Source: Paramoeba atlantica
Lineage: Eukaryota > Discosea
NCBI GenBank assembly: GCA_977017575.1
Contig: CDRNVI010000004.1
Coordinates: 248,001-312,000, forward strand
Direction: 5' to 3'
DNA length: 64,000 nucleotides
Below the pieces are notes generated by a model, which saw only the letters and a list, made by a program, of their open reading frames with translations, did no database searches and had not been told where the DNA came from. Below, in pieces: positions 52,242-62,336 of this stretch. Both the position numbers and the translations under genes were made by a program. Numbering within the stretch: the first letter of the stretch is position 1; every line of letters starts with the position of its first letter.

Positions 52242-54959
52242 CTAAAAAATTCTGCTTATTGGGTCCGCTGGATTTAGTTTCGTAGAAATATAATGAGCTT
52301 GAATACATATTCCTTTATTCTTTAAACTCTGTAAAATGCTTTTCAATTCTTTCGCTATGCCATCAGACTTGCATATTTTCCGATTCAACGCTGCTCGACA
52401 AGACGTATTATCAATCCAAAGCTGAACGCAAGTCCCTTGCTCGAAATATTTTTGGAATTCTTCGAGGGCGAATCGCACCGCCGCCGCTTCTGATTTGTTA
52501 ACTTCGTAGGTCCATTCTGCTGGCCAAGGTGCGCCCAAAATCTTAACCTCTCCGCTATCCATGTACAGAATTGCTCCCCATCCTTTTGAGGAGGCGTCTG
52601 TAAAGAGTTTATGACGCGGAGGTGCAGTGGCGGGGTGAGGGGGTGCTCTTATCGGCACGTTTTTAATCAAGTCGTCACGCCATTGAGCTAAGATCACACG
52701 AGTTTTCATGGGAAGATCCACGATTTTGTCCTTTGCAAAAGGATGTCGGTTCAAGTAATTAATACGTCGTTGTACTATTTTTATCGCAAAGTGATATTGC
52801 GGGATTACCACACCAAGTATCGAAGAGCAGTACAGTAGACGCCCCACCGCCGCCTCCAGCTCTAAGAAAGTGAGTCTCGAAAAAGTATCCCGTTTCAATT
52901 TGCTCACAACCTTCGGTCCCAAGCAGACCCGGCTTGATGCGTGATCAAATTTCACTCCGTTGAACACGTATTGTTTCGTCGGAGGAACGTCCTGATCTTT
53001 AAATCGAGCTCCTGCCACTCGCGCACGCGAGTCAATAAAATAAACATACTCGTCTGCATGTTTTCTAGATCCGGAAAAACGAACTCCATCTATATAGATA
53101 TCAGTAGAACCGTGTTGATACGAGTGGGATTTTGAGCAATAATCTTTATTTCCTGCCAACGCTGCTGTCATGCAATGCATAATTTCAGGCGCACATCTGT
53201 GGCCCATGGGTAAAACATTCATTTCGTATAATTGCCCATCTTCTGCACGAAACCGAAACTTTGCTCGGGATCGTAAGGGTAAGCCAACCTGGTAAAAACC
53301 ACACATTAGATCACGTTTTACCCCCACCTCAGCATTTACTGCGTATAAATAACGAGAAGGGTGTAGGAGAGGAACAGCTGGTTCGTAGTCCTTTAGGCGT
53401 AAATTGTCTGATCGTGTCCATGAAATAAAACGTCTTCTGTCTTTGCCCGCGTCGTCTTTTTCAAGGACAGTGAACGGAACCATATATTGCATGGTCGGGC
53501 GTCGTTTGGCTTCTTCGGTAGATACCTTCGATATGACTTTAGACCGAATCAATGCTGGAATGTCTCCTGGAGCCAATGCCGGTTTAATGCAAGGAGCGGA
53601 CTCAGCTTTCTCGGGCAACTTGGTGAGTTCATCAAGAACGTACGTTAGCCTATCATTCTGTTGTTCCGTTAGCCACTTCCGTAATTTTTGAACATTCAAC
53701 GTCGGAATATTATCCTTTGCATGCAAGGGGATATGGTAGTCGTCGGTTTTAGCTAATTTGAAACTGCGCCTTGGACATAAAATTGAATACGATTTAAGGA
53801 AAGGAACCTGTTCGTAAAACTCCTGAACCATCACATTATCGATGCACCGGGGAGAAGTACTGACACCTTCTGAGTCCCTAACGCTCTTGCCGTAGTTATT
53901 TGGTTGGCGTTGTACCGCAGTAGACTTTCTACGTTCAAGTGCTTTGAGAGATTCATTACTTCCGATAAGTTGAGGTGGCCTTCTACTATTTCCTGAAATA
54001 GAAAGGTGATGGCTCCTCTCTTGATTGAGTGCGTGCCATATCCGTCGCCTAGGACGTCTCGAATATGGAGATCCATCTCCTGAACTGTCGCGGTGCTCAT
54101 TCGTTGCCCTGGTCGCAGGCTGCTTACATACTGAGCTATTTGGTTTGTGCCCGGACCCGTGATGATCGCGTACATGTACGGTCGGTACGGATTTAGACGA
54201 GTGGTCTTCGTGAAACGTCCCCAGTAGATTATTATTTCGTTCGAATTTACACTCAGAAATTGCTCCCTTCTTAGCTCGGCCGTTTCGGTCCAGCGTGACG
54301 CGGCTTTCCAGCATAGCAGGACCGTCATTGCTTGTGTTATCGACAGGCGTGTGCACAATTTTTGCAACATGGGAGGTGTTATCGGTTGCATTTGACGTTG
54401 TGGTTCCGTGCCCCCCTGGGCTTGAATCGCTTTTGTGAACAACTTCAACGGATTGCATTCCATCCCCATCAACGTGAAAACCGTGTGAAGAGCGCGAGCA
54501 TAATTGAGGCGAGTTGACGGCGCGACGCGTAGAGTCTGGAGATACAAAATGGCGGTTGCTGAATTCATCTCTCGGTGCTTCACGCGACAAAATTCGTTTA
54601 CGTTTTTCCATAGGCGTGTTCTGTTGTTCCAAGTCGACTTTGCCCACATCGGCTGAATCGCTTCGGTCAGCTGGACGGAGTCCGGATCGTCCGGATTTAT
54701 CCTCAGAATTGCCTGAGTAATGTTTTGAACTTGGTCGTGGGATACATCGCGACTGTGTTCTCGTTTTAGTCCTCTGACTGTTTGCGAATCTGTGCGGTGC
54801 GCGACACGTGTTTGAGGTAAGACCCTTAGTGGAATCAGTCGTGTGCAAGGATGCATTTTGGTCTGTATTGGGATACGAGTAGTTTTGGGCACACTCCGGG
54901 CACTGATTTTGGGAAATTTGGGAGAGCACCTCACGAACGAGTTTTGCGAACTTTTCCAC
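52242..54959 (-). CDS. YR2 reverse transcriptase and RNase H (905-aa frame)
   Basis: DIRS-type RT (RRFISWTRSDN, KRDLMCGFYQV, MPMGHRCAPEIMH) and RNase H (LFTDASSKGWGAILY, AAAVRFALEEF, WIDNTSCRAAL, LNPADPISR). It is homologous to the YR1 protein over the RT/RNase H region but clearly a different family. The N-terminal part overlaps the YR frame. Confidence 0.83.
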   Translation of the reverse strand: MEKFAKLVREVLSQISQNQCPECAQNYSYPNTDQNASLHTTDSTKGLTSNTCRAPHRFANSQRTKTRTQSRCIPRPSSKHYSGNSEDKSGRSGLRPADRSDSADVGKVDLEQQNTPMEKRKRILSREAPRDEFSNRHFVSPDSTRRAVNSPQLCSRSSHGFHVDGDGMQSVEVVHKSDSSPGGHGTTTSNATDNTSHVAKIVHTPVDNTSNDGPAMLESRVTLDRNGRAKKGAISECKFERNNNLLGTFHEDHSSKSVPTVHVRDHHGSGHKPNSSVCKQPATRATNEHRDSSGDGSPYSRRPRRRIWHALNQERSHHLSISGNSRRPPQLIGSNESLKALERRKSTAVQRQPNNYGKSVRDSEGVSTSPRCIDNVMVQEFYEQVPFLKSYSILCPRRSFKLAKTDDYHIPLHAKDNIPTLNVQKLRKWLTEQQNDRLTYVLDELTKLPEKAESAPCIKPALAPGDIPALIRSKVISKVSTEEAKRRPTMQYMVPFTVLEKDDAGKDRRRFISWTRSDNLRLKDYEPAVPLLHPSRYLYAVNAEVGVKRDLMCGFYQVGLPLRSRAKFRFRAEDGQLYEMNVLPMGHRCAPEIMHCMTAALAGNKDYCSKSHSYQHGSTDIYIDGVRFSGSRKHADEYVYFIDSRARVAGARFKDQDVPPTKQYVFNGVKFDHASSRVCLGPKVVSKLKRDTFSRLTFLELEAAVGRLLYCSSILGVVIPQYHFAIKIVQRRINYLNRHPFAKDKIVDLPMKTRVILAQWRDDLIKNVPIRAPPHPATAPPRHKLFTDASSKGWGAILYMDSGEVKILGAPWPAEWTYEVNKSEAAAVRFALEEFQKYFEQGTCVQLWIDNTSCRAALNRKICKSDGIAKELKSILQSLKNKGICIQAHYISTKLNPADPISRIF

Positions 54960-55006
54960 GATCTCTTCAATCCAATGACACGAGTAGTTTTTGGGGTGGG
55001 GAACAA
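53831..55006 (-). CDS. YR2 tyrosine recombinase (391-aa frame)
   Basis: Same catalytic set as YR1: SRWTE, THSIKRGA, LSKH and SLLRY. It overlaps the RT/RNase H frame, as in YR1. Confidence 0.83.
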   Translation of the reverse strand: MFPTPKTTRVIGLKRSWKSSQNSFVRCSPKFPKISARSVPKTTRIPIQTKMHPCTRLIPLRVLPQTRVAHRTDSQTVRGLKREHSRDVSHDQVQNITQAILRINPDDPDSVQLTEAIQPMWAKSTWNNRTRLWKNVNEFCRVKHREMNSATAILYLQTLRVAPSTRLNYARALHTVFTLMGMECNPLKLFTKAIQAQGGTEPQRQMQPITPPMLQKLCTRLSITQAMTVLLCWKAASRWTETAELRREQFLSVNSNEIIIYWGRFTKTTRLNPYRPYMYAIITGPGTNQIAQYVSSLRPGQRMSTATVQEMDLHIRDVLGDGYGTHSIKRGAITFLFQEIVEGHLNLSEVMNLSKHLNVESLLRYNANQITTARALGTQKVSVLLPGASIM

Positions 55007-55009
55007 TCC

Positions 55010-55572
55010 CTAGTGGATTGTCCGTCTTTCGCTGCGCACCATTTGGTGGGAACGCGCAGCGCCACTCGCCACCCCCCTCTGAAAAATCTGAGTCAAAAGA
55101 GGACAGTTAGCACGTATATGACCTGGTTTACGACAATTATAGCAAACAGGGTTGGCACGGCGAGAAATACGAGTTTGCTTGAGCTGTTCCTCAAGCATCA
55201 TTTTCCCAAATACGTCATTGGGGTCTTCCACTTGATGGAGGCGTTGTTGAACACGATCGACTGGCGCTCCAGCAGCTGCCCAATAGTGCGTGCGTAACTC
55301 CTCGATCAGCATGGTAGCGATAGCAACGAAATCTTCTGTCCAGGTGCCTAGCTCGCGCGCCGCATAAATCCATTTGGTGAGGATAGTAAACAAGCGCTCT
55401 CGGATTGGGGGAGGGTTGAAGCGAACACCTAATTGAGGAGCATCGCGCAATTCTCTGATCAATTCACGGGGCTTGAAGTCATCTTCAGAGTATATATACG
55501 ATTTCCATGTCAAGGGGAAGATTACTGAAAATGCCTTGGGGTCTTCTACGCCCACTTCAGATTGGATAGGAT
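55010..55572 (-). pseudogene. YR2 gag-like region, C-terminal piece
   Basis: Resembles the middle and end of the YR1 gag-like protein (RELIRELRDAPQLGVRF) and has a CCHC knuckle (CYNCRKPGHIRANCP). It is separated from the N-terminal piece by a run of poly(A) LINE insertions. Confidence 0.75.
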
Positions 55573-57734
55573 TTTTTTTTTTTTTTTTAAAAACGAGCAA
55601 AATATATAACTAGCAAATACATGCTTTCCCATCTTACCCACTTCCCCTTACCAATCTTACCAGCTTTCCAGGGAGGGTAAGGTCTCCCTCGGCTAGGAGG
55701 GCCAGACTTTCCCCGAACCATTCGCGCGTTCCGGACCGGGTCTTTCGACCTCTCCCAGCTTGCCTTGGTAACCCTTCTCTTGTTGTACGAGAGGGCGCAA
55801 GCAATGGGCCTGTGCCGACAGCGGCACGGTCGCGGAGCATGATGCTGGCCGACGGGGAGGAACAAAGTTCCCTACCCATGTCCTACCTCACTTGGAGTAC
55901 CTAGCCCTGGCGGACTAGGCGTGAGCATAGACCTTGCCGGCATCGACCAGCATCCGGACCAGCTGTTCGGGTTCCGGCTGAGCGGCCCATCTTGCACATC
56001 CGTCATCGTGCTATTGCTCGATTAAAGGGGGCAAGGGGTCCACAGCCGGCAGGCGCGTAATCATCATGCGCGCCTGGCAACGCATCAATGTTACGTTCAT
56101 GTCGGTCACGAGACGGAGCGTAGAGGCCTCGTCTGTCAAGATACCGTTGGACGCTTTTGCCCTTCGTTCTCCAACCTTCCGGAGAACGGCTAAAGCACTG
56201 GCACTCCAAGAGCCATAGCTCTCGACCACCATAGCTGTGAAATCGCTTCCGGCATCTTCAGATTCACGGCGTTGTCGGACTTTCTGCTCTGAGGCATAAT
56301 GCTCTGCGAAGGACCCCGCGGCCACCCAGCTAGCATTTCGGACTGTGTCCGTGTATTTAGATTGCTGGGCGTGAGTGACCGCGAAGTCAAGCACGATAGG
56401 TTTCCAGAGGAAGAGACTCGGAAGGAAGACGTCCCCGGGTCTAGTCAGAGCGCCTCCGGGGCCCCGGTTCCCGAGGCTTTTTTCCCGTTGGGGAGCTAGG
56501 CGTGCGTTACTGCAAGTATCGGCAAAGTGATCGGCCAAGGCGTTGTGACGGCCGATGATACCGTCCCCGTGCTTGCATGTGAGAGCGTGATCGCCGTGTA
56601 TGTCCAATGGGAGTGTGCAGTTCCCCTTGGGACATGTACCTTCTTCCCCGTACACGGGCACACCTAACCACCAGCGGGATAGGATGCGGAATTCTGTGGG
56701 GTTAAAGGCGTGGCCCGTGTCTCTGGAAGGAGTTACGAACGCCCAACTGCTTGCTCCTTTACCACACTGAGAAGCCCAGCGTGCGCGAGTCCGGGCGTCG
56801 GCGTTTTCATATGCGTGCGAGAACTCTGTGGCAGAGATCGCGTAACTTATGTCTTTTTGGCGGGGGACGCTATTACTTGCCCAGTCGGGTGGCTGCGCGT
56901 CAACGCAATCTTCGGATGCGTAAAGGGGGTTTGTATCGTGTGGAAAGTCTTCGGAATGAGGCAATGCGCGGTCACGAGGAAGGGAAGGCGGATTTGCGGG
57001 TTCAAAGGGATGTCTGGTTTCTCCCTCGCGAGATCTCTTGGTGAAGCGAGCTTTGGGGGAGAGTTCTTCACATTTATGGCGCGGGATGGAACGCACGAGT
57101 CCGTTTGAGTCGAGTAGACTGATACCAACTTTCGAATTCACGTCTTCAATCGATTGTAGAAAGCCCTCCACTTCTGAAGCATCCCATGAGTCCGTGGCCG
57201 CCGCGAAAACTACAGAGGAGGCGTAAGCGGAGGATGCGTGCACGGTCGCCGATTTTAAACCGAAACCTCCGTGTCTTTTCAAGCGCTGAATTTGGGCGCG
57301 TGCGGAGGGAGGCAAAGGACATAGAGTGGATTCGACCGCGTGCATTAGGAAGTCGTCGAGCCGCTTGCAGAGGTTCATAACTGATTGCGGGGGCGTCGTT
57401 CGTAGAGCATGTACCAATTTGCAGAATCCAGCACATTGTCGAATTAGCGCCATGGCTACCTGGGGGTCCCGGATTCTGGTTATGGCATCAAGGGCCATTT
57501 CAGCGGGCTCAACCGCGTGTGTCAGCAGATATTCAGTACAGTACTCAGGGGACCCAATTGGGCTTCCTAGGACACTAAAGTTACCGCACACGTTTATTTG
57601 GCGTCGGGTATGTCCGGAAATATGGTTACAACGTTAGCCGAGGCAGGGGGGGTGATTATTTCGCACTTGGACATGTTCAGATATAGGCCCCATCGCGGAC
57701 CTACTCTGGCGATTGTATCCAACCAGTTCCTGAC

Positions 57735-57735
<1 letters not shown>
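55573..57735 (-). mobile_element. LINE E copy 1, 5'-truncated, poly(A) tail
   Basis: RLE-type LINE of a different family from A-D. The 3' end is an A-run (55573-55590 as T on the plus strand), and the 5' end is truncated at 57735, right against the A-tail of copy 2. The conserved 3' UTR (about 55600-56010) has the CTAGCCCTGGCGGACTAGG hairpin. Confidence 0.82.
56011..57591 (-). pseudogene. LINE E copy 1: RT end, zinc motif and endonuclease
   Basis: C-terminal 526 aa of a LINE protein. Upstream of it (57600-57735) another stretch of RT sequence (GLYLNMSKCEI) is visible but separated by a stop. The Cys/His motif CPKGNC...HGDHALTCKHGDGIIGRHN is followed by the nuclease core RGPGG...RPGDVFLP...PIVLDFAVTHAQ and a helical tail. 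This C-terminal domain with the RPGDV and DFAVT strings is common in RLE LINEs of protists and algae (from memory). It differs from copies 2 and 3 by few residues (for example LWKP against LGKP). Confidence 0.8.
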
Positions 57736-57767
<32 letters not shown>

Positions 57768-59256
57768 AGATAATAGGGGGGGAAGAGTACGAGTTCTAAC
57801 TTTATATATGTATGTACGGTATGACTTTCTCACTTACTTTCCCACTTGCTCAACTTCTTTCCCTCACTTCCCCCCATTTTGAAAACGAGCAAAATATATA
57901 ACTAGCAAATACATGCTTTCCCATCTTACCCACTTCCCCTTACCAATCTTACCAGCTTTCCAGGGAGGGTAAGGTCTCCCTCGGCTAGGAGGGGCAGACT
58001 TTCCCCGAACCATTCGCGCGTTCCGGACCGGGTCTTTCGACCTCTCCCAGCTTGCCTTGGTAACCCTTCTCTTGTTGTACGAGAGGGCGCAAGCAATGGG
58101 CCTGTGCCGACAGCGGCACGGTCGCGGAGCATGATGCTGGCCGACGGGGAGGAACAAAGTTCCCTACCCATGTCCTACCTCACTTGGAGTACCTAGCCCT
58201 GGCGGACTAGGCGTGAGCATAGACCCTGCCGGCATCGACCAGCATCCGGACCAGCTGTTCGGGTTCCGGCTGAGCGGCCCATCTTGCACATCCGTCATCG
58301 TGCTATTGCTCGATTAAAGGGGGCAAGGGGTCCACAGCCGGCAGGCGCGTAATCATCATGCGCGCCTGGCAACGCATCAATGTTACGTTCATGTCGGTCA
58401 CGAGACGGAGCGTAGAGGCCTCGTCTGTCAAGATACCGTTGGACGCTTTTGCCCTTCGTTCTCCAACCTTCCGGAGAACGGCTAAAGCACTGGCACTCCA
58501 AGAGCCATAGCTCTCGACCACCATAGCTGTGAAATCGCTTCCGGCATCTTCAGATTCACGGCGTTGTCGGACTTTCTGCTCTGAGGCATAATGCTCTGCG
58601 AAGGACCCCGCGGCCACCCAGCTAGCATTTCGGACTGTGTCCGTGTATTTAGATTGCTGGGCGTGAGTGACCGCGAAGTCAAGCACGATAGGTTTCCCGA
58701 GGAAGAGACTCGGAAGGAAGACGTCCCCGGGTCTAGTCAGAGCGCCTCCGGGGCCCCGGTTCCCGAGGCTTTTTTCCCGTTGGGGAGCTAGGCGTGCGTT
58801 ACTGCAAGTATCGGCAAAGTGATCGGCCAAGGCGTTGTGACGGCCGATGATACCGTCCCCGTGCTTGCATGTGAGAGCGTGATCGCCGTGTATGTCCAAT
58901 GGGAGTGTGCAGTTCCCCTTGGGACATGTACCTTCTTCCCCGTACACGGGCACACCTAACCACCAGCGGGATAGGATGCGGAATTCTGTGGGGTTAAAGG
59001 CGTGGCCCGTGTCTCTGGAAGGAGTTACGAACGCCCAACTGCTTGCTCCTTTACCACACTGAGAAGCCCAGCGTGCGCGAGTCCGGGCGTCGGCGTTTTC
59101 ATATGCGTGCGAGAACTCTGTGGCAGAGATCGCGTAACTTATGTCTTTTTGGCGGGGGACGCTATTACTTGCCCAGTCGGGTGGCTGCGCGTCAACGCAA
59201 TCTTCGGATGCGTAAAGGGGGTTTGTATCGTGTGGAAAGTCTTCGGAATGAGGCAA
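57736..59256 (-). mobile_element. LINE E copy 2, 5'-truncated, poly(A) tail
   Basis: Its A-tail is the T-run 57736-57766 (31 bases). Its 3' UTR is longer than in copy 1 and ends TTCCCCCCCTATTATCTGC before the tail. The 5' end is cut at 59256, next to the A-tail of another fragment. Confidence 0.82.
58303..59256 (-). pseudogene. LINE E copy 2: zinc motif and endonuclease
   Basis: 317 aa open to the truncation point. Same Cys/His motif and nuclease core as copy 1, nearly identical in sequence. Confidence 0.8.
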
Positions 59257-59597
59257 TTTTTTTTTTTTTTTTTTTTTTTTTTTGCATATTCAAATCATTC
59301 TAAATACAAGCGTACAATACCCGCCGGCCATTTATCGGCGTATAAATCCCTTCGAACAATTCTATTTCCGTATGTTTCGTTTCCCTCTTCTTGAATCGTT
59401 TACTTCCATACATGTATGAATACGGTTTTTTTTTTCTTAATAAAAACACAGGTCTTAATAAAAACAAAGGTCTTAACAAAAACAAAGATCATCTAATCCA
59501 TCCGGTTTTAGGTTGTAGTTTGTTTGCTCGTTGCTTTTTTTTGAGGTATTATTTACAGATTTTTAGGGAATAATTTACCGCATGATTGTTTTGGACT
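59257..59597 (-). mobile_element. Fragment G: LINE 3' end with A-tail and 18-bp repeats
   Basis: The A-tail is the T-run 59257-59283. Next comes AT-rich sequence with no ORF, and at about 59438-59492 three units of the 18-bp repeat family (CTTAATAAAAACAAAGGT type). The right border with the YR2 gag-like region is not clear. Confidence 0.45.
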
Positions 59598-60212
59598 TTA
59601 GGCGTTGTTGTTGCTGTTGGAATTGACGTGGACTTGTGCATATATATATACCATATGTATATTGCATAAAAACGAATCTCTCACTATTATTATTTTGCGG
59701 TATGTTCTTTTAGTTGCAACTTTACGCAGAGAAAATAAGCGGTCTTGACACGGGTTCTTTTTGCGAACTTTATTTTTCAATGGCTGAGGCCTCCTATGTT
59801 CTTTTATAGGATCACTCACCCGTTGTCCACCCGGCATACGTGCTTGAACCTTGACGAAACTGAGATCGTAATAGCTTATATCCGGGAAAGGAAACGAATA
59901 TTCAATGTCAGGGTCATCGTCCCATCGCGCTTTAATCTCACTGTTCGGATCTTTTGGATTCTTAAAGTAGACACGACCTGTAACCGTGTATCGATCCTGG
60001 TCCCCTCGCTCCGACCACACTGCTTGAACGAAGACGCGATAACCTCGTGAGAGTAGTAAATTGGTTTTATCTGCAAATTCTCGCAAAGCTTCTTCGGACA
60101 ACGGAACGGCATGGCCACCGCCTTGCAGAATCGCCTCAACCTGGCCAGGGTTGAGTGTCTGCTGGTGATCACTCGGCGCGGCCGGATCAGGACTGATCGC
60201 TCTGGCCGTCAT
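59598..60212 (-). pseudogene. YR2 gag-like region, N-terminal piece
   Basis: Starts at the Met at 60212, next to repeat Y, as the YR1 gag-like gene starts next to Q. Residues about 57-125 carry the shared module (FVQAVWSER...TGRV...ARWDDDP...FPF...YYDLSFVKV), matching the YR1 version in order. The end of the frame is probably not element sequence. Confidence 0.65.
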
Positions 60213-60415
60213 CGCACACTAATAAAAATAACTTGTAAGAGAATGTAAGCTATAAAACTATACACAATCTACATAAAGTTATAATTTAAATCATATTAAA
60301 AGATATAATAGAATTCATAATCAGAGATTATGTGCCTCGTAGGGCCATTCGAGAAAAAGGAGTCTTTTCAAATTCGTATTTCTTCTCGTCTAAATTTCCT
60401 CTCGTAAACTATCAG
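60210..60415 (-). repeat. YR2 split repeat Y, copy 2 (5' end)
   Basis: 206 bp matching 41478-41683. It ends at the junction with LINE C coding sequence. Confidence 0.8.
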
Positions 60416-60502
60416 AGTCGTCTGTTGAAGAGAAATGCTGTGAGAAGTGGACATGACAATAATCGTTTAACGAAAAAAAAAATAAGTCAACAAGGTACAG
60501 AA
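60416..60502 (-). pseudogene. LINE C 5' UTR and first codons
   Basis: The leader-like string (60488-60502), a 33-nt 5' UTR, then an ATG at 60454 and 13 codons (MSTSHSISLQQTT) up to YR2. Layout and UTR length match LINE B (30 nt). Confidence 0.7.
60488..60502 (-). other. Leader-like 15-mer at LINE C 5' end
   Basis: TTCTGTACCTTGTTG on the minus strand, directly bordering the 18-bp array. Confidence 0.6.
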
Positions 60503-60897
60503 TGGTCTTCAAAAAAACAAAGGTCTTCAAAAAAACAAAGGTCTTCAAAAAAACAAAGGTCTTCAAAAAAACAAAGGTCTTCAAAAAAAAAACAAAGGTC
60601 TTCAAAAAAACAAAGGTCTTCAAAAAAACAAAGGTCTTCAAAAAAACAAAGGTCTTCAAAAAAACAAAGGTCTTCAAAAAAACAAAGGTCTTCAAAAAAA
60701 CAAGTCTTCAAAAAAACAAAGGTCTTCAAAAAAACAAAGGTCTTCAAAAAAACAAAGGTCTTCAAAAAAACAAAGGTCTTCAAAAAAACAAAGGTCTTCA
60801 AAAAAACAAAGGTCTTCAAAAAAACAAAGGTCTTCAAAAAAAAAACAAAGGTCTTCAAAAAAACAAAGGTCTTCAAAAAAACTAAGGTCTTCAAAAA
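60503..60897. repeat. 18-bp tandem array, about 22 units
   Basis: Unit CTTCAAAAAAACAAAGGT with small length changes in the A-run. LINE C begins at its left edge. Two further units occur at the far end of LINE C (32049-32095). Because 18 is a multiple of three, the array yields long meaningless open frames. Confidence 0.85.
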
Positions 60898-61373
60898 GAA
60901 ATCCACGCCGAGGGGCTCCCTGGAAACATATACACTGATAACATGTATGAATAAATGAACAACTATGAATAGCTCAATCGTAATTCAAAATGACACAACA
61001 TATCATTCATTCATTTCACACGCACAAAGATGGAAAAGAAACAAGCCTGCATAAAACAACACAATGAAATCAGCGTCTTCTTTCTCACACATAATGAACA
61101 AGAATAAATAAAATGAAACCAATTCCTAAATCATGTAATATCTTTCTTCATAAAGCCATTCAAAGAATTCAACTGCTTTAGTATCCTCACCACCTATCCA
61201 TGAAAAGAAATTAAGGTACCTGGCCATTTCAATCAAACTTACAGTATTTGAAACAAATCCACAACAAACTCCTTTACTTACGAACGGGCATCCCGTCCGC
61301 CAACTCCGCGAACCAGCCCGGGTTGGTGGGCGGGCGCAATAAAAAGGTTAGAGAATACCAAACTAAATAAATG
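60898..61373. other. AT-rich region with no gene
   Basis: No supported ORF. One GC-rich hairpin near 61285-61335 (CGGGCATCCCG and a GGGTTGGTGGGCGGGC stretch) resembles the hairpins in the YR repeats and may be an end of the remnant that follows. Confidence 0.4.
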
Positions 61374-61800
61374 AAATCTCTAAACAAAACAAACAAATCA
61401 TATCTCATAATATAAATATTATGTGCCCCCAAGGGCCATTATATCAATCATCCTAAATTTCTAAACGTACACTTATATAAACAAAACAAACAAATCATAT
61501 CTCATAATATAAATATTATGTGCCCCGAAGGGCCATTATATCAATCATCCTAAATTTCTAAACGTATACTTATACAATGTCACTCTGTTAACGGGGTTCC
61601 CCCCCACCGGAACCCTCGGCCAAATGGCTGGGGGCTCGGTGGGTGGGCACAAAACTTTAAACGTAACAAAATAACAACCTAACAAGAATATAACAAACGA
61701 GTAAACACCCCCCTCCATGCAATTAGAGAATACTACATCATAATTTGAGAAAATTATGTGCCCCGAAGGGCCAGCAGGCAAATATATAGCCGCCCCTCGG
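61374..61800. mobile_element. YR retroelement 3, terminal repeat remnants only
   Basis: Two tandem copies of a 96-bp sequence (about 61381-61476 and 61477-61572), each with TTATGTGCCCC[CG]AAGGGCCA. Then come a GC-rich hairpin block (61595-61650) and a third such motif at about 61755-61772. Motif and hairpins match the repeats of YR1 and YR2. No coding part remains. Confidence 0.5.
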
Positions 61801-61912
61801 CTAAATTTTTCGAAAACCAAGGCGTGAGGATAAAGTTTGTCAACCGATTAACATCCATAACCTTCCAAAATTATAGGGACAACCTCCAAACCCCAGGACC
61901 CCGTCCGCTCTC

Positions 61913-62336
61913 TTTTTTTTTTTTTTTTTTTTTCACATGTTGTAGCCCAAAACTAGTAATTCAACCTGCCTTAAGTTATTTATGATTCTGACAATAATAA
62001 TAAAAAAGGAAGCAATCCACGCCCAATCCATCCGCGCGTTCCGGACCGGGTCTTTCGACCTCACCACGGCCTGACTTGTTGACCCTTCCCTTGTTATATG
62101 GGAGGGCGCAGGCGCGGGCCTGTGTCGACAGCGACACGGTCGCGAAACAGGATGCTGGTCGACGGGGAGGAGATTCACTTCCCGTGTACTACCTCACTTG
62201 GGGTACCTAGCCCTCGCGGGCTAGGCGTGAGCATAGACTCTGTCGACCCGACCAACATCCAGGCCAGAAGTTTTCCTTACTCTTCTTTGCCATACCCCAC
62301 AAGTGCAGGGCCTGTGTTCGCCGAGGAACTCTTCTC
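61913..62336 (-). mobile_element. Fragment F: 3' end of a LINE related to E
   Basis: The A-tail is the T-run 61913-61933. The 250-bp 3' UTR core is clearly homologous to that of LINE E (GGACCGGGTCTTTCGACCTC, CTAGCCCTCGCGGGCTAGG) but diverged. There is no ORF of note. Confidence 0.65.

Larger units (their letters stand above)
41213..60415 (-). mobile_element. YR retroelement 2 (DIRS/Ngaro/PAT-type), interrupted
   Basis: A tyrosine-recombinase retroelement inserted in the 5' coding part of LINE C. On the minus strand its order is terminal repeat Y (60415-60210), gag-like region, RT/RNase H and YR, then X, Y and X repeats (ending at 41213). This is the A1-ORFs-B1-A2-B2 split direct repeat layout. 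It is broken: at least two large insertions (LINE D in a terminal repeat, poly(A) LINEs in the gag-like region). The repeat copies look nearly identical by eye, so it is young, though older than the elements inside it. Confidence 0.8.
32096..60502 (-). mobile_element. LINE C (RLE-type), split by nested insertions
   Basis: An RLE LINE closely related to LINE B. Its 3' end lies near 32096 and its 5' end at 60502, with the leader-like string at 60488-60502. It is spread over about 28 kb because it holds a Merlin transposon plus a 2.0-kb duplication, and YR element 2 with everything nested in it. The coding pieces are 32546-34270, 34833-36430, 39467-41212 and 60416-60454. It is disrupted and cannot be functional as arranged. 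Confidence 0.75.

Noticed and set aside
60503-60897. Possible CRISPR-like array
   Set aside because: The repeats are direct head-to-tail with no unique spacers, in a eukaryotic setting.
60332-60958. Long lysine/serine-rich frames over the 18-bp array, on both strands
   Set aside because: They are a product of a repeat whose length is a multiple of three and which lacks stops. No start context or domain supports a gene.
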